Assembly (NCBI GenBank): GCA_030847615.1
Contig: JAUMIR010000001.1
Coordinates: forward strand, 447,322,687 to 447,386,686
Direction of reading: 5' to 3'
Length of the DNA stretch: 64,000 nucleotides
Source of the DNA: Gambelia wislizenii
Lineage: Eukaryota; Chordata; Lepidosauria; Squamata; Crotaphytidae
Part shown: positions 12,008 through 22,264 of the stretch, piece after piece
Position numbering within the stretch: position 1 is the first letter of the stretch
How the letters are laid out: every line of letters begins with the position of its first letter
Notes under the pieces: model-generated
Seen by the model: the letters and a program-made list of their open reading frames with translations, nothing else
Databases searched by the model: none
Told to the model about the DNA's origin: nothing
Position numbers and translations under genes: made by a program

Positions 12008-12209
12008 CAGGTGCTCAGTATTTAAAACAGAAACTACAATCCTTTCCTTCTACACAAAAACCTCAATACCTCTTATCTTCCCTCATTTTAGCCAGTTCCC
12101 CAAGTCTGCCTCTTCTCATCAGGTTTTGTTTGCGGTCTTTCTTTAGTTTATATCCTATGAGCACATTGAGGGTGAGGACTTCCAGAGCCATAAATAACTT
12201 TAAAGCTAC
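12008..12209. other. Short unassigned spacer between DNA-transposon MITEs
   Basis: About 200 bases between the candidate outer TIR element and the next foldback MITE. No repeat or gene is recognised. Confidence 0.4.
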
Positions 12210-12506
12210 AAGGCTCACTGCACTCCAAAGTAAAGTGGCAGGGCAGCTGGAAGGTTCTGCTTTCCATGCTGCCTTACCACATGACATAGTCGTCCTTCCA
12301 GTGTTCTGCCATTCTGGTCCCATAGGAGATGGAGGTAAAACCATGTCTTTTTGCTATGGATTTTTCTGGTTAACAAAAAACCACAGTTTTACCTCTGTCT
12401 CCCATGGGGTCAGAATGGAAGAATGATGACATCATGCAATATGGCAGCATGGAAAGCAAAACCTTCCGGCTGCCCTGCTGCTTTACGTTGGCTTTCAGTA
12501 AGCCTC
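12210..12506. mobile_element. Foldback MITE, PIF/Harbinger-like, copy 2 of 3
   Basis: This 297-bp element is collinear with those at 5167 and 14226: left CCAAAGTAAAGTGGCAGGGC and right CTGCCCTGCTGCTTTACG are inverted partners, and the centre has AAAACCATG opposite CCACAGTTTTACC. Flanks are TAC and TAT, an eroded 3-bp duplication. The left terminus has one extra base relative to the family. No coding content. Confidence 0.7.
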
Positions 12507-13844
12507 TATATTTTGTGGAGTACAGTCCCTTTCATTAGGTGCAAGAAGAGTGCAGTCCACCATTGGCAGGTGAGTGTATGCATATGCATACAGGTAGGAA
12601 GGTCTAGAGGTGTGTGCGTGTGTGTGAAATGCCAACAGTGGAGTTGTGTAAGAACCAAGTATAGCACTTCATAGAGCACTTGCATAAAAGTTCCATTAAG
12701 CAAGCTTTTGCACAGAGAACATCTTATTTATAACATATGCCCATATAAGTCAGGATTATCTACATTGTCAGGCAAAGGGTCCAGGGCTAGCAAAGATCTT
12801 TCCCTGCCTAGAATCCATTCACTGGATATACCATGGATTGAACTTGAGACTTCTTACAAGCAAGCTTCACAATTTTGCACCCCAACCACTGGTGTAATGG
12901 GAGGCTTATGATCCAACATGATGCATTGTCTGCAATACATGTGAGTACACATTTTCCTATATATCTGTGGGCTACTGATAGCACAAATGCCATCCTCCTT
13001 CACTCCCAGTGGATAAATAGATGGATAGACAGGCAGATAAATAGCCAGATATCAATACAACCCTTGCGCTCAGACTCACAGTCTAAAAATACATGACACA
13101 AAAGAAAGAAAGGATGGGGAGGAGAAAGGAAAACAAGAAACCTGAGACACAAGTTCTTAATGTTATGAAGTTTCTTAGCCTGATGGAACAACTGCTGGAT
13201 GATAGCTGAGGAGAGGCAAAACTTACTGGAGATGGCTTCAGAGAAAGGCTGGTGGTGACCCTGCTTTCCTTCTCTCCCTTTTCTACAGCGTGGTGGAATG
13301 GCTGTTGGATGACTATGATAGTCAGCAGTGGCCAAGGAACTCTGGCAGTTAATTATCTTTAATGGAAAAGCAGGATATTAATTAATTAATTAGATAAATA
13401 AAAATAAGCAAGGAGACATCCGAAGGCTTCAGGATGACTATAAGTAGTACTCTGCACATAGCCACTCTTTATGTATGATCCAAACTATGTGGTGACTGTT
13501 CTTCATAGCTCTTATGGGTGCATGTGGGTCCTGCCAATGACATCCAAATAATCAAAAGGCAGATAATGGTACACCCAATAAGAGGGCAAAAGAAGACACA
13601 GATTTGCATAAGATCTGCACATGTCAATTTAGAAGTAAGGATCTAAATGTAAAAAAATAACTACTATAACTGTTTAAACAGGGAAATAGTACAGTACATC
13701 TCCTTGTCATGGGGAAGACTGTGACCAGGTGAGCTATGCACCTGTATGCTCAGGCTTATATCCATGTGCTAACTGTTGATGGGCATCTTCAAGGAAACTG
13801 ATATATCTTCAAAAGTTATTTATCTTTAAACCAGACTTATTCTG
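12507..13844. other. Unassigned stretch
   Basis: No gene is supported. A TGTG run lies near 12610 and a TAAT/GATA-like simple region near 13376. The sequence looks like old intergenic DNA. Confidence 0.4.
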
Positions 13845-14058
13845 GGACCTTTTCACACCACAGAAGTGTAGCACTATGATGCTGCTTTAACTGCCATGGC
13901 AGTATGCTATGGAATTGTAGAGTGTGTAGTTTGGTGAAGCATTGAAGCTCTTTGGCTGAGAATTCTTCCCCTACACTGCAAATCCCAAGATGTCATAGAC
14001 TGAAACCATAGCAGTAAAAGTGGAATCATAGCACTATAACTGTGTAGTAAAAGAGCCC
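13845..14058. mobile_element. Foldback MITE of the 'TAGCACTATGAT' family
   Basis: Left GGACCTTTTCACACCACAG and right GTGTAGTAAAAGAGCCC are imperfect inverted ends; inside them TAGCACTATGAT is mirrored by ATCATAGCACTATA. The middle has the recurring pair TTTGGTGAAGCA / AAATCCCAAGAT. The same internal pattern recurs at 15955, 26680 and 50806. Target duplication is not clear and no protein is encoded. Confidence 0.6.
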
Positions 14059-14225
14059 TAAACTGGGCTCCCCTTGAAACAGAGGATGCAATCTAGGAGA
14101 GGGCTGTCCTCTGACTACCCGACAAATAGAGGATTCCCATCTGTAAACCAGGACACGTGGCTACCATCCCCACAACAACTGAACAAAAGCATAACAGTAT
14201 TCAGGGCTCTAGCACTCAGAATTTA

Positions 14226-14523
14226 GAGGCTTATCACATGCTGCTGTAAAACGGCAGTGCAGCCAGACAGCTTTGTCTTTCATGCTGCCTTACTGCACAA
14301 CATTGTTGTTCTTCTGTTCCACTCCCATGGGAGACTGAGGTAAAACCACATCTTTTTGCTAACCAGAAAAATCCATTAGCAAAAAGACGTGGTATTACCT
14401 TGGTCTCCCATGGGACCAGAACATCAGAAAACTGGAAGAATGACAATGTCATGCAGTAAGGCAGCACAGAAAGCGGAACCTTTCACTTGCCCTGCTGTTT
14501 TACTTCAGCATGCAGTAAGCCCC
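14226..14523. mobile_element. Foldback MITE, PIF/Harbinger-like, copy 3 of 3
   Basis: A 298-bp element with ends GAGGCTTATCACATGCTG and CAGCATGCAGTAAGCCCC, flanked by TTA on both sides (14223-14225 and 14524-14526). The arms pair along nearly their full length around a centre containing TTTTTGCTAACC and TTAGCAAAAA. With copy 1 (TAA) this gives two clean TWA duplications, the PIF/Harbinger signature. It is the least decayed of the three copies. Confidence 0.8.
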
Positions 14524-14605
14524 TTAAGAGTGTTGTTTTTAAATGCTGACACATTGTTAGCACATTTTAAACAATAACACATTCATTGTTTGTTTATTTT
14601 CTATT

Positions 14606-14847
14606 GTGTGTGTATGTGTGTGTGCATATGCCTTCAAGTTGCCTGTCGATTTATGGCAATGTTATGAATTAGGTAGGGTTTTCTTAGGCAAGGAATACTC
14701 AGAGTTGTTTTTGCCAGTTCCTTCCTCTGAAATATAGCCTACAGCACCCGGTATTCCTTGGTAGTCTCCCATCCAAGTATTAACCAGGGTTGACCCTGCT
14801 TAGCTTCCAAAATCAGATAGGATCGGGTACCTTTAGGTTATCTAGGC
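14606..14847 (-). mobile_element. 5S rRNA-derived SINE
   Basis: Read on the minus strand, the 5' part is clearly 5S rRNA-like: GGAAGCTAAGCAGGGTC (the A-box/intermediate region), then TACTTGGATGGGAGAC (the C-box region), then AATACCGGGTGCTGTAGGC, the end of 5S rRNA. This internal promoter would be read by RNA polymerase III through TFIIIA. The 3' part ends CCATAAATCGACAGGCAACT plus TTGAAGGC and a CA-rich tail, a tail also seen on the tRNA SINE and on LINE ends in this window. Other copies: 41768-42598 (interrupted) and 46590-46715 (tail only). Confidence 0.85.
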
Positions 14848-14964
14848 TCATTATCTATTATTTATATATTTATTTTAACATACTTTAAAAAAAAGTCCTC
14901 AGAATCTGGGCTAATGAGTAACAATTTCTTTATTCTGCCCCAAAAGTAACAAAACGAACAGCTG

Positions 14965-15178
14965 TCGTTGTTGTATGCCTTCAAGTAATTTCTGACTTAT
15001 GGCGACCCTAAGGCAACATGGTTTTCTTGGCAAGATTTGTTCAGAGGGGGGCTGCCTTTGCCTTTCTCTGAGGCAGAAAGAGTGTGACTTGCCCAAGGTC
15101 ACCCAGTGGGTTTCTGTGGCTGAGTACTTGTCTCCATAGTCATAGTCAATCGCTCAAACCACTACACCACGCCAGCTC
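14965..15178 (-). mobile_element. tRNA-derived SINE with ACA-type tail (SINE I)
   Basis: A minus-strand copy of the SINE at 25590-25818. On its sense strand it has a tRNA-like head with a GTGGTTTGAGC-like A box, a middle with TGGGTGACCTTGGGCAAGTC and CTCAGAGAAAGGCAAAGG, and a tail of CATAAGTCAGAAATTACTTG, AAGGCATACAAC and AAC repeats. The B-box area is degraded in this copy. Confidence 0.8.
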
Positions 15179-15549
15179 TCTAGCAGCTGTCACTTACAAA
15201 AAATAACGTTGCTGTGTCCTCATTATAACCAAAAGCAAAGTTCCTTTTAACGCATTATATATGAGCCTGTTTAAAATTTGGTATCTTCAGCAGAAATCCT
15301 GTTGTGTGTCCCAAGACTTTGCAAGGCTAGGTTGGTGTGCACACATGCCAAAGCTTTCTTTAGTCTTTAGCAGCACTCCAACTGTAGAATTCCCTACTAA
15401 GGGAAATTAGGTGGACACAATCTTTTATGAACTTCCAGCAGGTGACTAAAATGGTCTTGTTCCACATGACTTTTGGTGTTTGAAACCACACTTTCTGTTG
15501 TAATTGTTTGTTTTAAAATTATTTCTAAGGACTATTTTTAGTTTCATAT
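15179..15549. other. Unassigned stretch between SINE and LINE tail
   Basis: AT-rich sequence of about 370 bases with no recognised repeat, exon or RNA gene. Confidence 0.4.
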
Positions 15550-15712
15550 CATGAGAAGACATGACTCACAAAAAAAGACAATAATGCTTGGTGAGGTTGA
15601 AGGCAGTATTTACAGATGGTTAGACTCAACCAAGGATGCCACAACCTTGAGTCTGCAACCTTGAGTCACCCTAGGTCAAAATTAACTTGATGGCAGTTAA
15701 CAACAAATTTTT
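15550..15712 (+). mobile_element. LINE 3' end (BovB/RTE- or L2-like) with AACAAC tail
   Basis: GAGAAGACATGACTCAC, AAGACAATAATGCTTGG and ACAGATGGTTAGACTCAA are followed by AACTTGATGGCAGTTAACAA. The same order is seen at 24893-25082, and in reverse near 60515-60960. It is the end of the ORF plus 3' UTR of a LINE whose tail is shared with SINE I. The clade is not certain by eye. Confidence 0.65.
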
Positions 15713-15885
15713 ACCCAGCTTGTGGGGGCAATTAGCTAACACACATTGGAAACTGTTTAATGCAGTGTAGATGTGTAAACAGCTATTGCTTAAAACAATT
15801 TGTAAGCCGCTCTGATAGCCTTGTGGCTGAAGAGTGGGGTATAAATAACTAAATAATAATAATTATTATTATTATTATTTTAGTT
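15713..15885 (+). mobile_element. SINE II, 3' part
   Basis: ACCCAGCTTGTGGGGGCAAT, AGCTAACACACATTGGAAAC, AGCTATTGCTTAAAACAAT and GTAAGCCGCTCTGATAGCC are the same blocks found inverted at 16700-16951 and 45485-45756. The tRNA-like head is missing. It ends in an AATAATTATT-type simple tail. Confidence 0.8.
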
Positions 15886-15954
15886 TATTTGCAGAAATTC
15901 CTATAAGAGTATTCAAATTTGTTTTTAAATGTCAGACTCCTAAATTGGCTACTT

Positions 15955-16148
15955 AGGGTACATCTACACTGTAGAAATAAAGCAGTTTGATACCACTTTA
16001 ATTGCCATGGCTACATCCTAAAGAATCCTGGTATTTGTAGGCACCAGTACCCTTTGGTGGAGAAGGCTAAAGACCTTGTAAAACTCAAATCCCAGGATTC
16101 CATGGGGTGGAGCTACAGAACTTTCTACAGTGTAGATGTCTCTACTGT
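15955..16148. mobile_element. Foldback MITE of the 'CTACACTGTAG' type
   Basis: CATCTACACTGTAGAAA at the left pairs with TTTCTACAGTGTAGATG at the right. Inside are AATCCTGG...TTTGTAG and CAAATCCCAGGATTCCATGG in opposite orientation. The internal design matches 13845-14058, 26680-26875 and 50806-51030. No coding capacity; the target duplication is not resolved. Confidence 0.65.
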
Positions 16149-16675
16149 ATAGATGAACCTTTAGTTAAGGAGACATAACTAAGTCGTGTCTCCTTGAAGT
16201 CCACCCACCCACCCCAGTCCACTTTAAGAGCTAGCAGCTGGGCAAATGAAGTCCATTCAGCTGGTGATTGGAGTGCAAGGAGGATGACATTTCTACCACC
16301 AATGAGGGAGAGGGCAACAAGGACTTGTGACAGGGGTCCTGCTTCTGCTTGTTGCAGCCTCACTTGTTGATGGGAGGAGGGGTGAGAATGTCAGCCTAGT
16401 TGAGCCCAGTTGCCAGCAGAACAGAACCCTGGGAAGGCTGTGACTCTGTACATTTAGTGAACACAGTTACAAATCTATAGCTCTAAATTATGAACCTGTA
16501 GCTGCAATACTGAAGACCAGCCAATGTTTTTATCTCTGTATGATTTCAAATCTTTTACCTGTTGGGCCTCACCTTGGGGGTCCTAGTTCACTGGGAGGGC
16601 AATATAAAAATACTTTAAATAAATAAATTGTGTCCAAGCTCTGGTTAACTCTGGAATTGAGAAATGTGGCCCATA
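16149..16675. other. Unassigned stretch
   Basis: About 530 bases without a recognised gene. The end (about 16570-16630) resembles an L2-type tail (ACCTTGGGGGTC...GGGCAATATAAAAATAC...AATAAATAAA). Confidence 0.4.
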
Positions 16676-16951
16676 TTTCTTTCTTTCTTTCTTTCTTTAT
16701 ACCCCACTCTTCAGCCTCAAGGCTATCAGAGCGGCTTACACATTGTTTTAAGCAATAGCTATTTACACATCTACACTGCGTTAAGCAGTTTCCAATGTGT
16801 GTTAGCTAATTGCCCCCCACAAGCTGGGTACTCATTTTACTGACCTATGAAAGGATGGAAGGCTGAGTGAACCTTGGAGCCCGCTGGAATCGAACTTGCA
16901 ATGTGGTGACTTGCAGGACTGGCATTTAACCACTGCGCCACCAGGGCTCCT
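16676..16951 (-). mobile_element. tRNA-derived SINE II, near full length
   Basis: On the minus strand the head reads GAGCCCTGGTGGCGCAGTGG then TTAAATGCCAGTCCTGCAAG (A-box area), and GCAAGTTCGATTCCAGCGGG (B box). This is followed by the shared middle (ACTCAGCCTTCCATCC) and the GTAAGCCGCTCTGATAGCC 3' part. It ends in a GAAA-type microsatellite at 16676-16699. The tRNA-like promoter is well preserved, so it is among the younger SINE copies here. Confidence 0.85.
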
Positions 16952-18546
16952 TGGAACAAATAGACAGGAGAGTGTCTGTCTGATGACCAATAGGAAGTGA
17001 TTGGTACCCTCTCTGAACACAATTCACATAGCGGTTCTGGCCCAGTTCCAAGTCAGGTAACATACAAATGGAATCGGACAAAGTCCACTGTAGGATGGCA
17101 GGCTGACAAACCAACACCAAAGCCAATATCCCTCAAACACATCCTTTCTAGTCTAAGACCATTCTTCAGGAAGGCCATTCTCCCTCTTCTGCCAACCAGG
17201 TAACCTTCCTGGCATCACACAAGCTGAGCCTAACCAAGGTCTGTTGCTGTCTCATTCTGTCGCTAGCACTGTGGCTCTAACTGCCTTGTACTACAAATTA
17301 ATTCATTCCTTCAGACTTTGCTGTGTAGTAACTGGCTGTCACAGCAATCTCCCGAAGAGCTAATTGAGAGTTGTGATCCATGCGGTATTTCCATTAGTAT
17401 TGTAATGACAGGCAGGCTCTCTCATGCACAAGCGTACATGCACACACACTCTTACACATAGAGGGTACAGGTTCCTCCATCCTGACAAAGAGAAGCAGAT
17501 ACAAACAGTCTCTGAAGTGCTCAACTCACACCCAGTTGAGTGAAAGCCACAAAAACAGTCCTCCGTGACTTAACAGTTCAGGGTCATCTAAACTTTGCTG
17601 AGCTGAGAGTTAAATTAGCAGCTTGCTAAAACAGTGAAGATGGTGCTTAAAGTGAATTTAATGGATATGTGCTGGGGTGGGTGGGGCAGCCATGGCTTCA
17701 CAGGAAGTTCATAAAACAGCATGTTCTGTTTTCTTCAACATACATAGTAGTATAGCTTTTGCAGCTATTTCAAACCCTTACATATGGCAGGGCTTGCTGA
17801 AGACATTTTGCTGCCTGAGACTGCATAGCAAATGGCAGCCCTCAGTCCTCCAAAACGTGCATAGTACCAAAGCTAATCAAACCAAGTTATTTGGGGTCAT
17901 GAGGCAAAAATAAATCCAACCACACCTCTCTCCAGTGCTGCCAGTAAAAATACAGTGAAAACCAATAAAGTAACCAACCATTTGCTGCCCTTTTATGACA
18001 CCATAAGTTGCCATAAGTTGACATGTGACTCGAAGGCATGCACACACACACACAGGTTGAGTATCACTGATCTGGAATTGTGAAATCTGTAATGCTCCAA
18101 AATCTAAAATTGTCCAACCTGGGTGGCTGAGATAGTGACACCTTTGTTTTCTGATGGTTTGTGATGGTGGTACACAAACTTTGTTTCATGCACAAAATAA
18201 TTAAAGATATTGTATATAAAATTACTTTCAGGCTATTTGTATAAGGTGTATATGAAGCATAAATGAATTTTGTGTTTAGATTTGCGTCCTGTCTCCAAGA
18301 TATCTCCTTGTATATATGGAAGTATTCCAAAATCTGAAAAAAATCCAAAATACGGAACACTTCTGGTCTCTAGCATTTCACATAAGGGATACTCAGCTTG
18401 TATAACTGGTATAAGTTGCCCCCATATCTGCAGTGTTGGTAACTGCGGTTTCATTTAACTGTGGTCAGGGGGGGAAAGGTCTTTCTAGGCATCTGGAAGT
18501 CCTCCAGTGGGGCTCTATGGTCAACCTCCACCAGGCTGTTAACCAG
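16952..18546. other. Unassigned stretch with a possible conserved block at about 17285-17430
   Basis: No gene is supported. The block at 17285-17430 contains AAATTAATTCATTCC, GAGCTAATTGAGAG and TTTCCATTAGTATTG, homeodomain-type TAAT sites in low-repeat sequence. A CACACACA run lies near 18041. A short unassigned segment at about 18055-18400 has CCAAAATCTRAAA words on both strands and may be an old MITE. Confidence 0.3.
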
Positions 18547-19339
18547 GGTGCCAGTTACACGACAGAAATTGTCGCAGTGCTTACCGTGATTTTGTGATCA
18601 CGAATCCGTCCCTCGCTGTTTATATGATTTATGTCACTGATCTGGATAGCACAGGTGGTCCTGTGACTGGTATTTACACGTCCAAAGTTCCGTGTGGTTT
18701 TTTTTTAGGTTGTAGGGTGTTGTTTTGTTTTGTTTTGTTTTTGGTTGTCAATCAAGTATGTGATTACTCGTGTTTTCACAACCTCGGTGATGCACTTCCT
18801 TTAAAGTTCCGTGCCATGAGCGATGTTATTGGCTGGCTGGGGGCGGGGGGGAGACAGGGGGGCAGAGGTGTGGTATTCCCCTCGCTTCTTTAAAATGTTA
18901 ACCCTTGAAACAGAGGCAGAAGGCACTTTTCAAAGACCTCAGATGGAGGGACAATTAAACCCTCTCCTTTCCTTTTGAAAGCAAGCCGAGTAGAGGCGAG
19001 GCATTTTGAAAGACCCAGACTGAGATCTTTCACTCAGACGCAGGGAGATCAAGCTGAATGAGGTGTGGGGGTGGGTTAGAGTTTCCCTTTGCCTCTTTAA
19101 AATGTTAACCATTACTTCAGAGATTCAGCAGAGATTTCAAGGCATTTTGAAAGGCACAGACACAGAGGGGGAATTAAAGGGTGTTCATTCGCTCAGAGGC
19201 TGGAATACCAGGGAGGTGATCAAGGCAGGGGATCCTCTGCCCACCGCGATCTCTCTGTAACATGCAGTTGAGGAAGAGGTTAAAGCTGAAGGATTTGCAG
19301 TGTAGAAATCCATTTAAAAAGGTGATTGAGTACGCGCGC

Positions 19340-19386
<47 letters not shown>

Positions 19387-19743
19387 AGCCTTCGTGCAGC
19401 TGGAAGGGATGCCTTTGTTTTCGGCTGGTGAGGCTGGATCTGTTGAACGGGTGACTGACCCCTCCTTTTCTGGTCCCTGATCAATAAGCCCACCCCCAGT
19501 CACCATTTCCGGCCATCCCAGTACCGAGACTTTTTGTCCCAGGCTGTTTACATTTCCGATTTTCCGAATCCTCCAGTGACTTTTTTAAAAACCGGCACAA
19601 CCTGCGGGACTGGAAGTCCCGCAGGTTGAGGGATAAAAGGTGGCCCCCCTTCCGAAAATCACGTCCCCGACCCGATGTACGTGTAAACTGCCAGGGATCG
19701 ACACGAATTCTTCCCAGGACATTTTCATCGTGTAAACGGCACC
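18547..19743. mobile_element. 1.2-kb non-autonomous TIR element, copy 1, TSD CAG
   Basis: Ends GGTGCCAGTTACACGA and TCGTGTAAACGGCACC are inverted repeats. CAG is present on both sides (18544-18546 and 19744-19746). The copy at 27520-28657 is collinear and clearly similar along its length. The interior includes a short perfect hairpin, ACCTGCGGGACT / AGTCCCGCAGGT (about 19599-19629), and a mixed CG/CA microsatellite. No transposase ORF is seen; the open frames inside have no known domain. The element keeps many CpGs, so it is not very old. Confidence 0.8.
19331..19385. repeat. CG/CA alternating repeat inside the TIR element
   Basis: TACGCGCGCGCGTGCGCGCG is followed by CGCACACA repeats to 19385, alternating purine and pyrimidine throughout. 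The CG core followed by CA repeats is a strong candidate for left-handed DNA. The second copy of the element has only a short, interrupted counterpart at about 28275-28300. Confidence 0.85.
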
Positions 19744-19799
19744 CAGGACTGGTGACAGGGATCATGTGCCTCTTCTGTTGAAACAGCTCTATTGACGAC

Positions 19800-20150
19800 T
19801 GGTCTATTTCTCAGCAGAATTCAAACTGCTGGTTTTGACCTTCAAAGTTCTATACAGCTTGGGTCCAGACTATCTGAAAGGCCATATCTCCTTATATGAG
19901 CCAGTGGGAGATTTAAGATCTGCAGGGGAGGACTTTCTCTCAGTCCCATCATGTTTGGTGAGGACTTCGGAGAGAGCCTACTCCATGGCTGCTCCCAGAC
20001 TATGGAACTCCCTTCCATGGGAGCTCCAGTTGGTCCCCTCCCTGCTCTGTTTACAACAGCAGATGAAGATATTTTTATTCATGCAAGCCTTTGAATTTTA
20101 ATTATGGAACAGTAGTGTATGTGTGTGTGAAGTGTAGGGTTTATATAATT
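19800..20150 (+). mobile_element. L2-like LINE, ORF2 C-terminus
   Basis: The translation at 19835-20101 reads FKVLYSLGPDYLKGHIS, then a block with AGEDFLSVPS and AAPRLWNSLPWEL, followed by FLFMQAFEF. The 'APRLWNSLP' block is typical of the extreme C-terminus of L2/CR1-type LINE reverse transcriptases. The frame is still open but short, and the 5' part of the element is absent. Confidence 0.7.
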
Positions 20151-20421
20151 CTCTGCCACAAAACTGGGACAGAGCACCCATGGGGGGTGGGGTGGGAGGA
20201 GGGATCCCTCTTCTCTTTCCTCATCACTGTGAGGAGGGCACCCAAAGAGCCACTGCAACTCCACACGAGAAGCAAGCGAGTGGGCAGGGGTGTATGGACA
20301 TACAGGGAAGGAAGTGGGCAGGCAGGGGAGTGAAGCAGGGGGGAGTGCTGCCCCCCAAAACTGCCACCTGGGGAGACCACCCCCTTGTTCTCCCTCACTC
20401 ACTACGCCAGCCCATTGGGAT

Positions 20422-20532
20422 GGGCTGCTTGGAGCAGCAGACAGATCCTGGATTCCTCCAGCTCTGGAGAGAAGAGAAACTCTCTTCCCTCCAGAGCTGG
20501 AGGAATCCAGGATCTGCTGCTTTAAACAGCCC
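20422..20532. repeat. 111-bp hairpin
   Basis: GGGCTGCTTGGAGCAGCAGA pairs with TCTGCTGCTTTAAACAGCCC, and CCTGGATTCCTCCAGCTCTG pairs with CAGAGCTGGAGGAATCCAGG around a GAGAAGAGAAACTCTC centre. The inner arms match almost perfectly. It may be the core of a larger repeat (about 20130-20603) whose right end reads GCAACCCTAG. Confidence 0.75.
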
Positions 20533-21807
20533 AGCTGGACAGGACAATTTCTAGTCCCTTTAATCTGGGATTTTCCCGGTTTTCTGGGACGTATTGCAAC
20601 CCTAGTAAAGTGGTGTGCTGTATTTTTAACCTTTTACCAGAATTTATGTTTTAAAAGTTTTAAACTATTCTTAAACATGTTTTTAAATAGTACTTTTTTT
20701 AAAAAAAGAAAGAAAGAAAAGCTTTTGTAAACTAATGTTTCAGATTAATCTTTTAAAATCATTTTGAGCCACTTTGAATCCCTTCTTGGGAGAAAGGCAA
20801 GAGATAAATTTTACACATAATTAAATAAATAAAACGAGGAGCAGAGGAAAAGGGTAGCTATGCCATTCCAGCATTGTGGCCATTATACAATGAGTTTATA
20901 ACATGTCCTGTTGTGCAATGGTGAAACAGGCGTGGTTTCTCACCCCTATTTGGTATTATTTCAGGCTATTTATTATAAGTATTTATATGGATGGATGGAT
21001 GGATGGATGGCAGACGATAGATAGATAGATAGATACTCTCCTCAGGGAGAAACAGAAACATATATCTGAGCATTTTTATTTTGTTATATTCCATAATATT
21101 ATATGTAAGGCATTATTATTTCATTATATCATATATAAGCAATCTTATATTAAGCCATATAGCCATCACATCATATTCCTCAGCACATTCATATGAAGTT
21201 TATCTCTCTATTCAGCTTTTAAAGAAGCTTGGCAATAAACCATATATGTAAGAACACCAACCTTCTAAACCATTTAGCTTCTAACATTCTCCATGTATCA
21301 TCTTAATCAGGGTCTCCCTAATCACATAGTTTTCCAGAGTATCTTCTAAGTCATTATGCAGACAATTCCTAAAAGCTTTTACATATTCACAGTCTTGCCT
21401 CTTATCATATTATTAGCCATTTTCATCTGCTTCAGGAATTGTACAACTCTCTCAGGCTTCTGTATAACAGGCATTCAGGGGTTAAATCTTAAGCAGTTCT
21501 TAAGCAAGTCTTAACATAGTCTCCTAGCCTTACCAGAATCAGCATTATAGGGCAGAATGTCAGGGCTTATCAGGAACTTTTCTTGGGAAGGCTACATGGA
21601 TCCCAGTGTTGGAGATAAGCTAAATAGCAGCTTAGTTATGTGGCTCTAATTTAGCTCTTTTATTCTCTTCTGATGCCCACTCAGTGTATCAGTTATCCAA
21701 TCAGAGGTTTACATCTTATCTTTTTGATCAGCACATTTTAGCTTAATGCACACCCCACTTTTAGTTTACACTCTACTAACTGTTGTCACGTGTCTCTAAT
21801 GTTATCT
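20533..21807. other. L2-like tail, tetranucleotide repeats and unassigned sequence
   Basis: Positions 20745-20835 resemble an L2 tail (GAGCCACTTTGAATCCCTTC, then AAATAAATAAA). A GGAT/GATA tetranucleotide array occupies 20987-21034. The rest (21035-21807) is AT-rich without recognised coding sequence; a CCAATCAGAG word at about 21697 may mark an old LTR, which is weak. Confidence 0.45.
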
Positions 21808-22264
21808 TTAAAGCCCCACATGGTTTGGGTCCAGATTACCTATGGGATCGCCTTCTCCTATATAATCCACCCCATACACTCAGGTCCTCTGGGGGGACAT
21901 TTATTTTAGTCAGCCAGGACTAGGCTGGCAACTGTCACCCAGAGGACTTTTTCTTCAGTTGCCCCTAGACTCTGGAATGACCTGCTGGAGGAGATTCAAC
22001 AGCTGACTACACTGTCTGAATTTAAAATAACATTAAAGACCAGTTTCTTCTGACAGGCCTATCTAGATGATTTTTAAACTGTGAATTTTAAATTGTTTTA
22101 ATATGTATTGGTTTTATTTGTTCTTTTAAATTGATACTATGTTTTTATGGGACAATGTATTTTAATCAATATGTATTTTAATTGATATTAGTTATGTGTG
22201 AATCTGTTGTTCCCTGCCTCGATCAATGGGGAGAGGCAGGTAAGAAATTAACAATAACAATAAG
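21808..22264 (+). mobile_element. L2-like LINE 3' end
   Basis: The translated remnant gives a GLGPDYL-like block followed by a frame containing LWNDLLEEIQ, matching the C-terminal region seen at 19800. It is followed by a T-rich 3' UTR, then GGGGAGAGGCAGGTAAGAAA and AACAATAACAATAA as a tail. Several frame breaks; an old copy. Confidence 0.65.

Noticed and set aside
14740..14847. 5S rRNA gene
   Set aside because: The 5S-like part is diverged and fused to a SINE tail, and a second copy has the same fusion.
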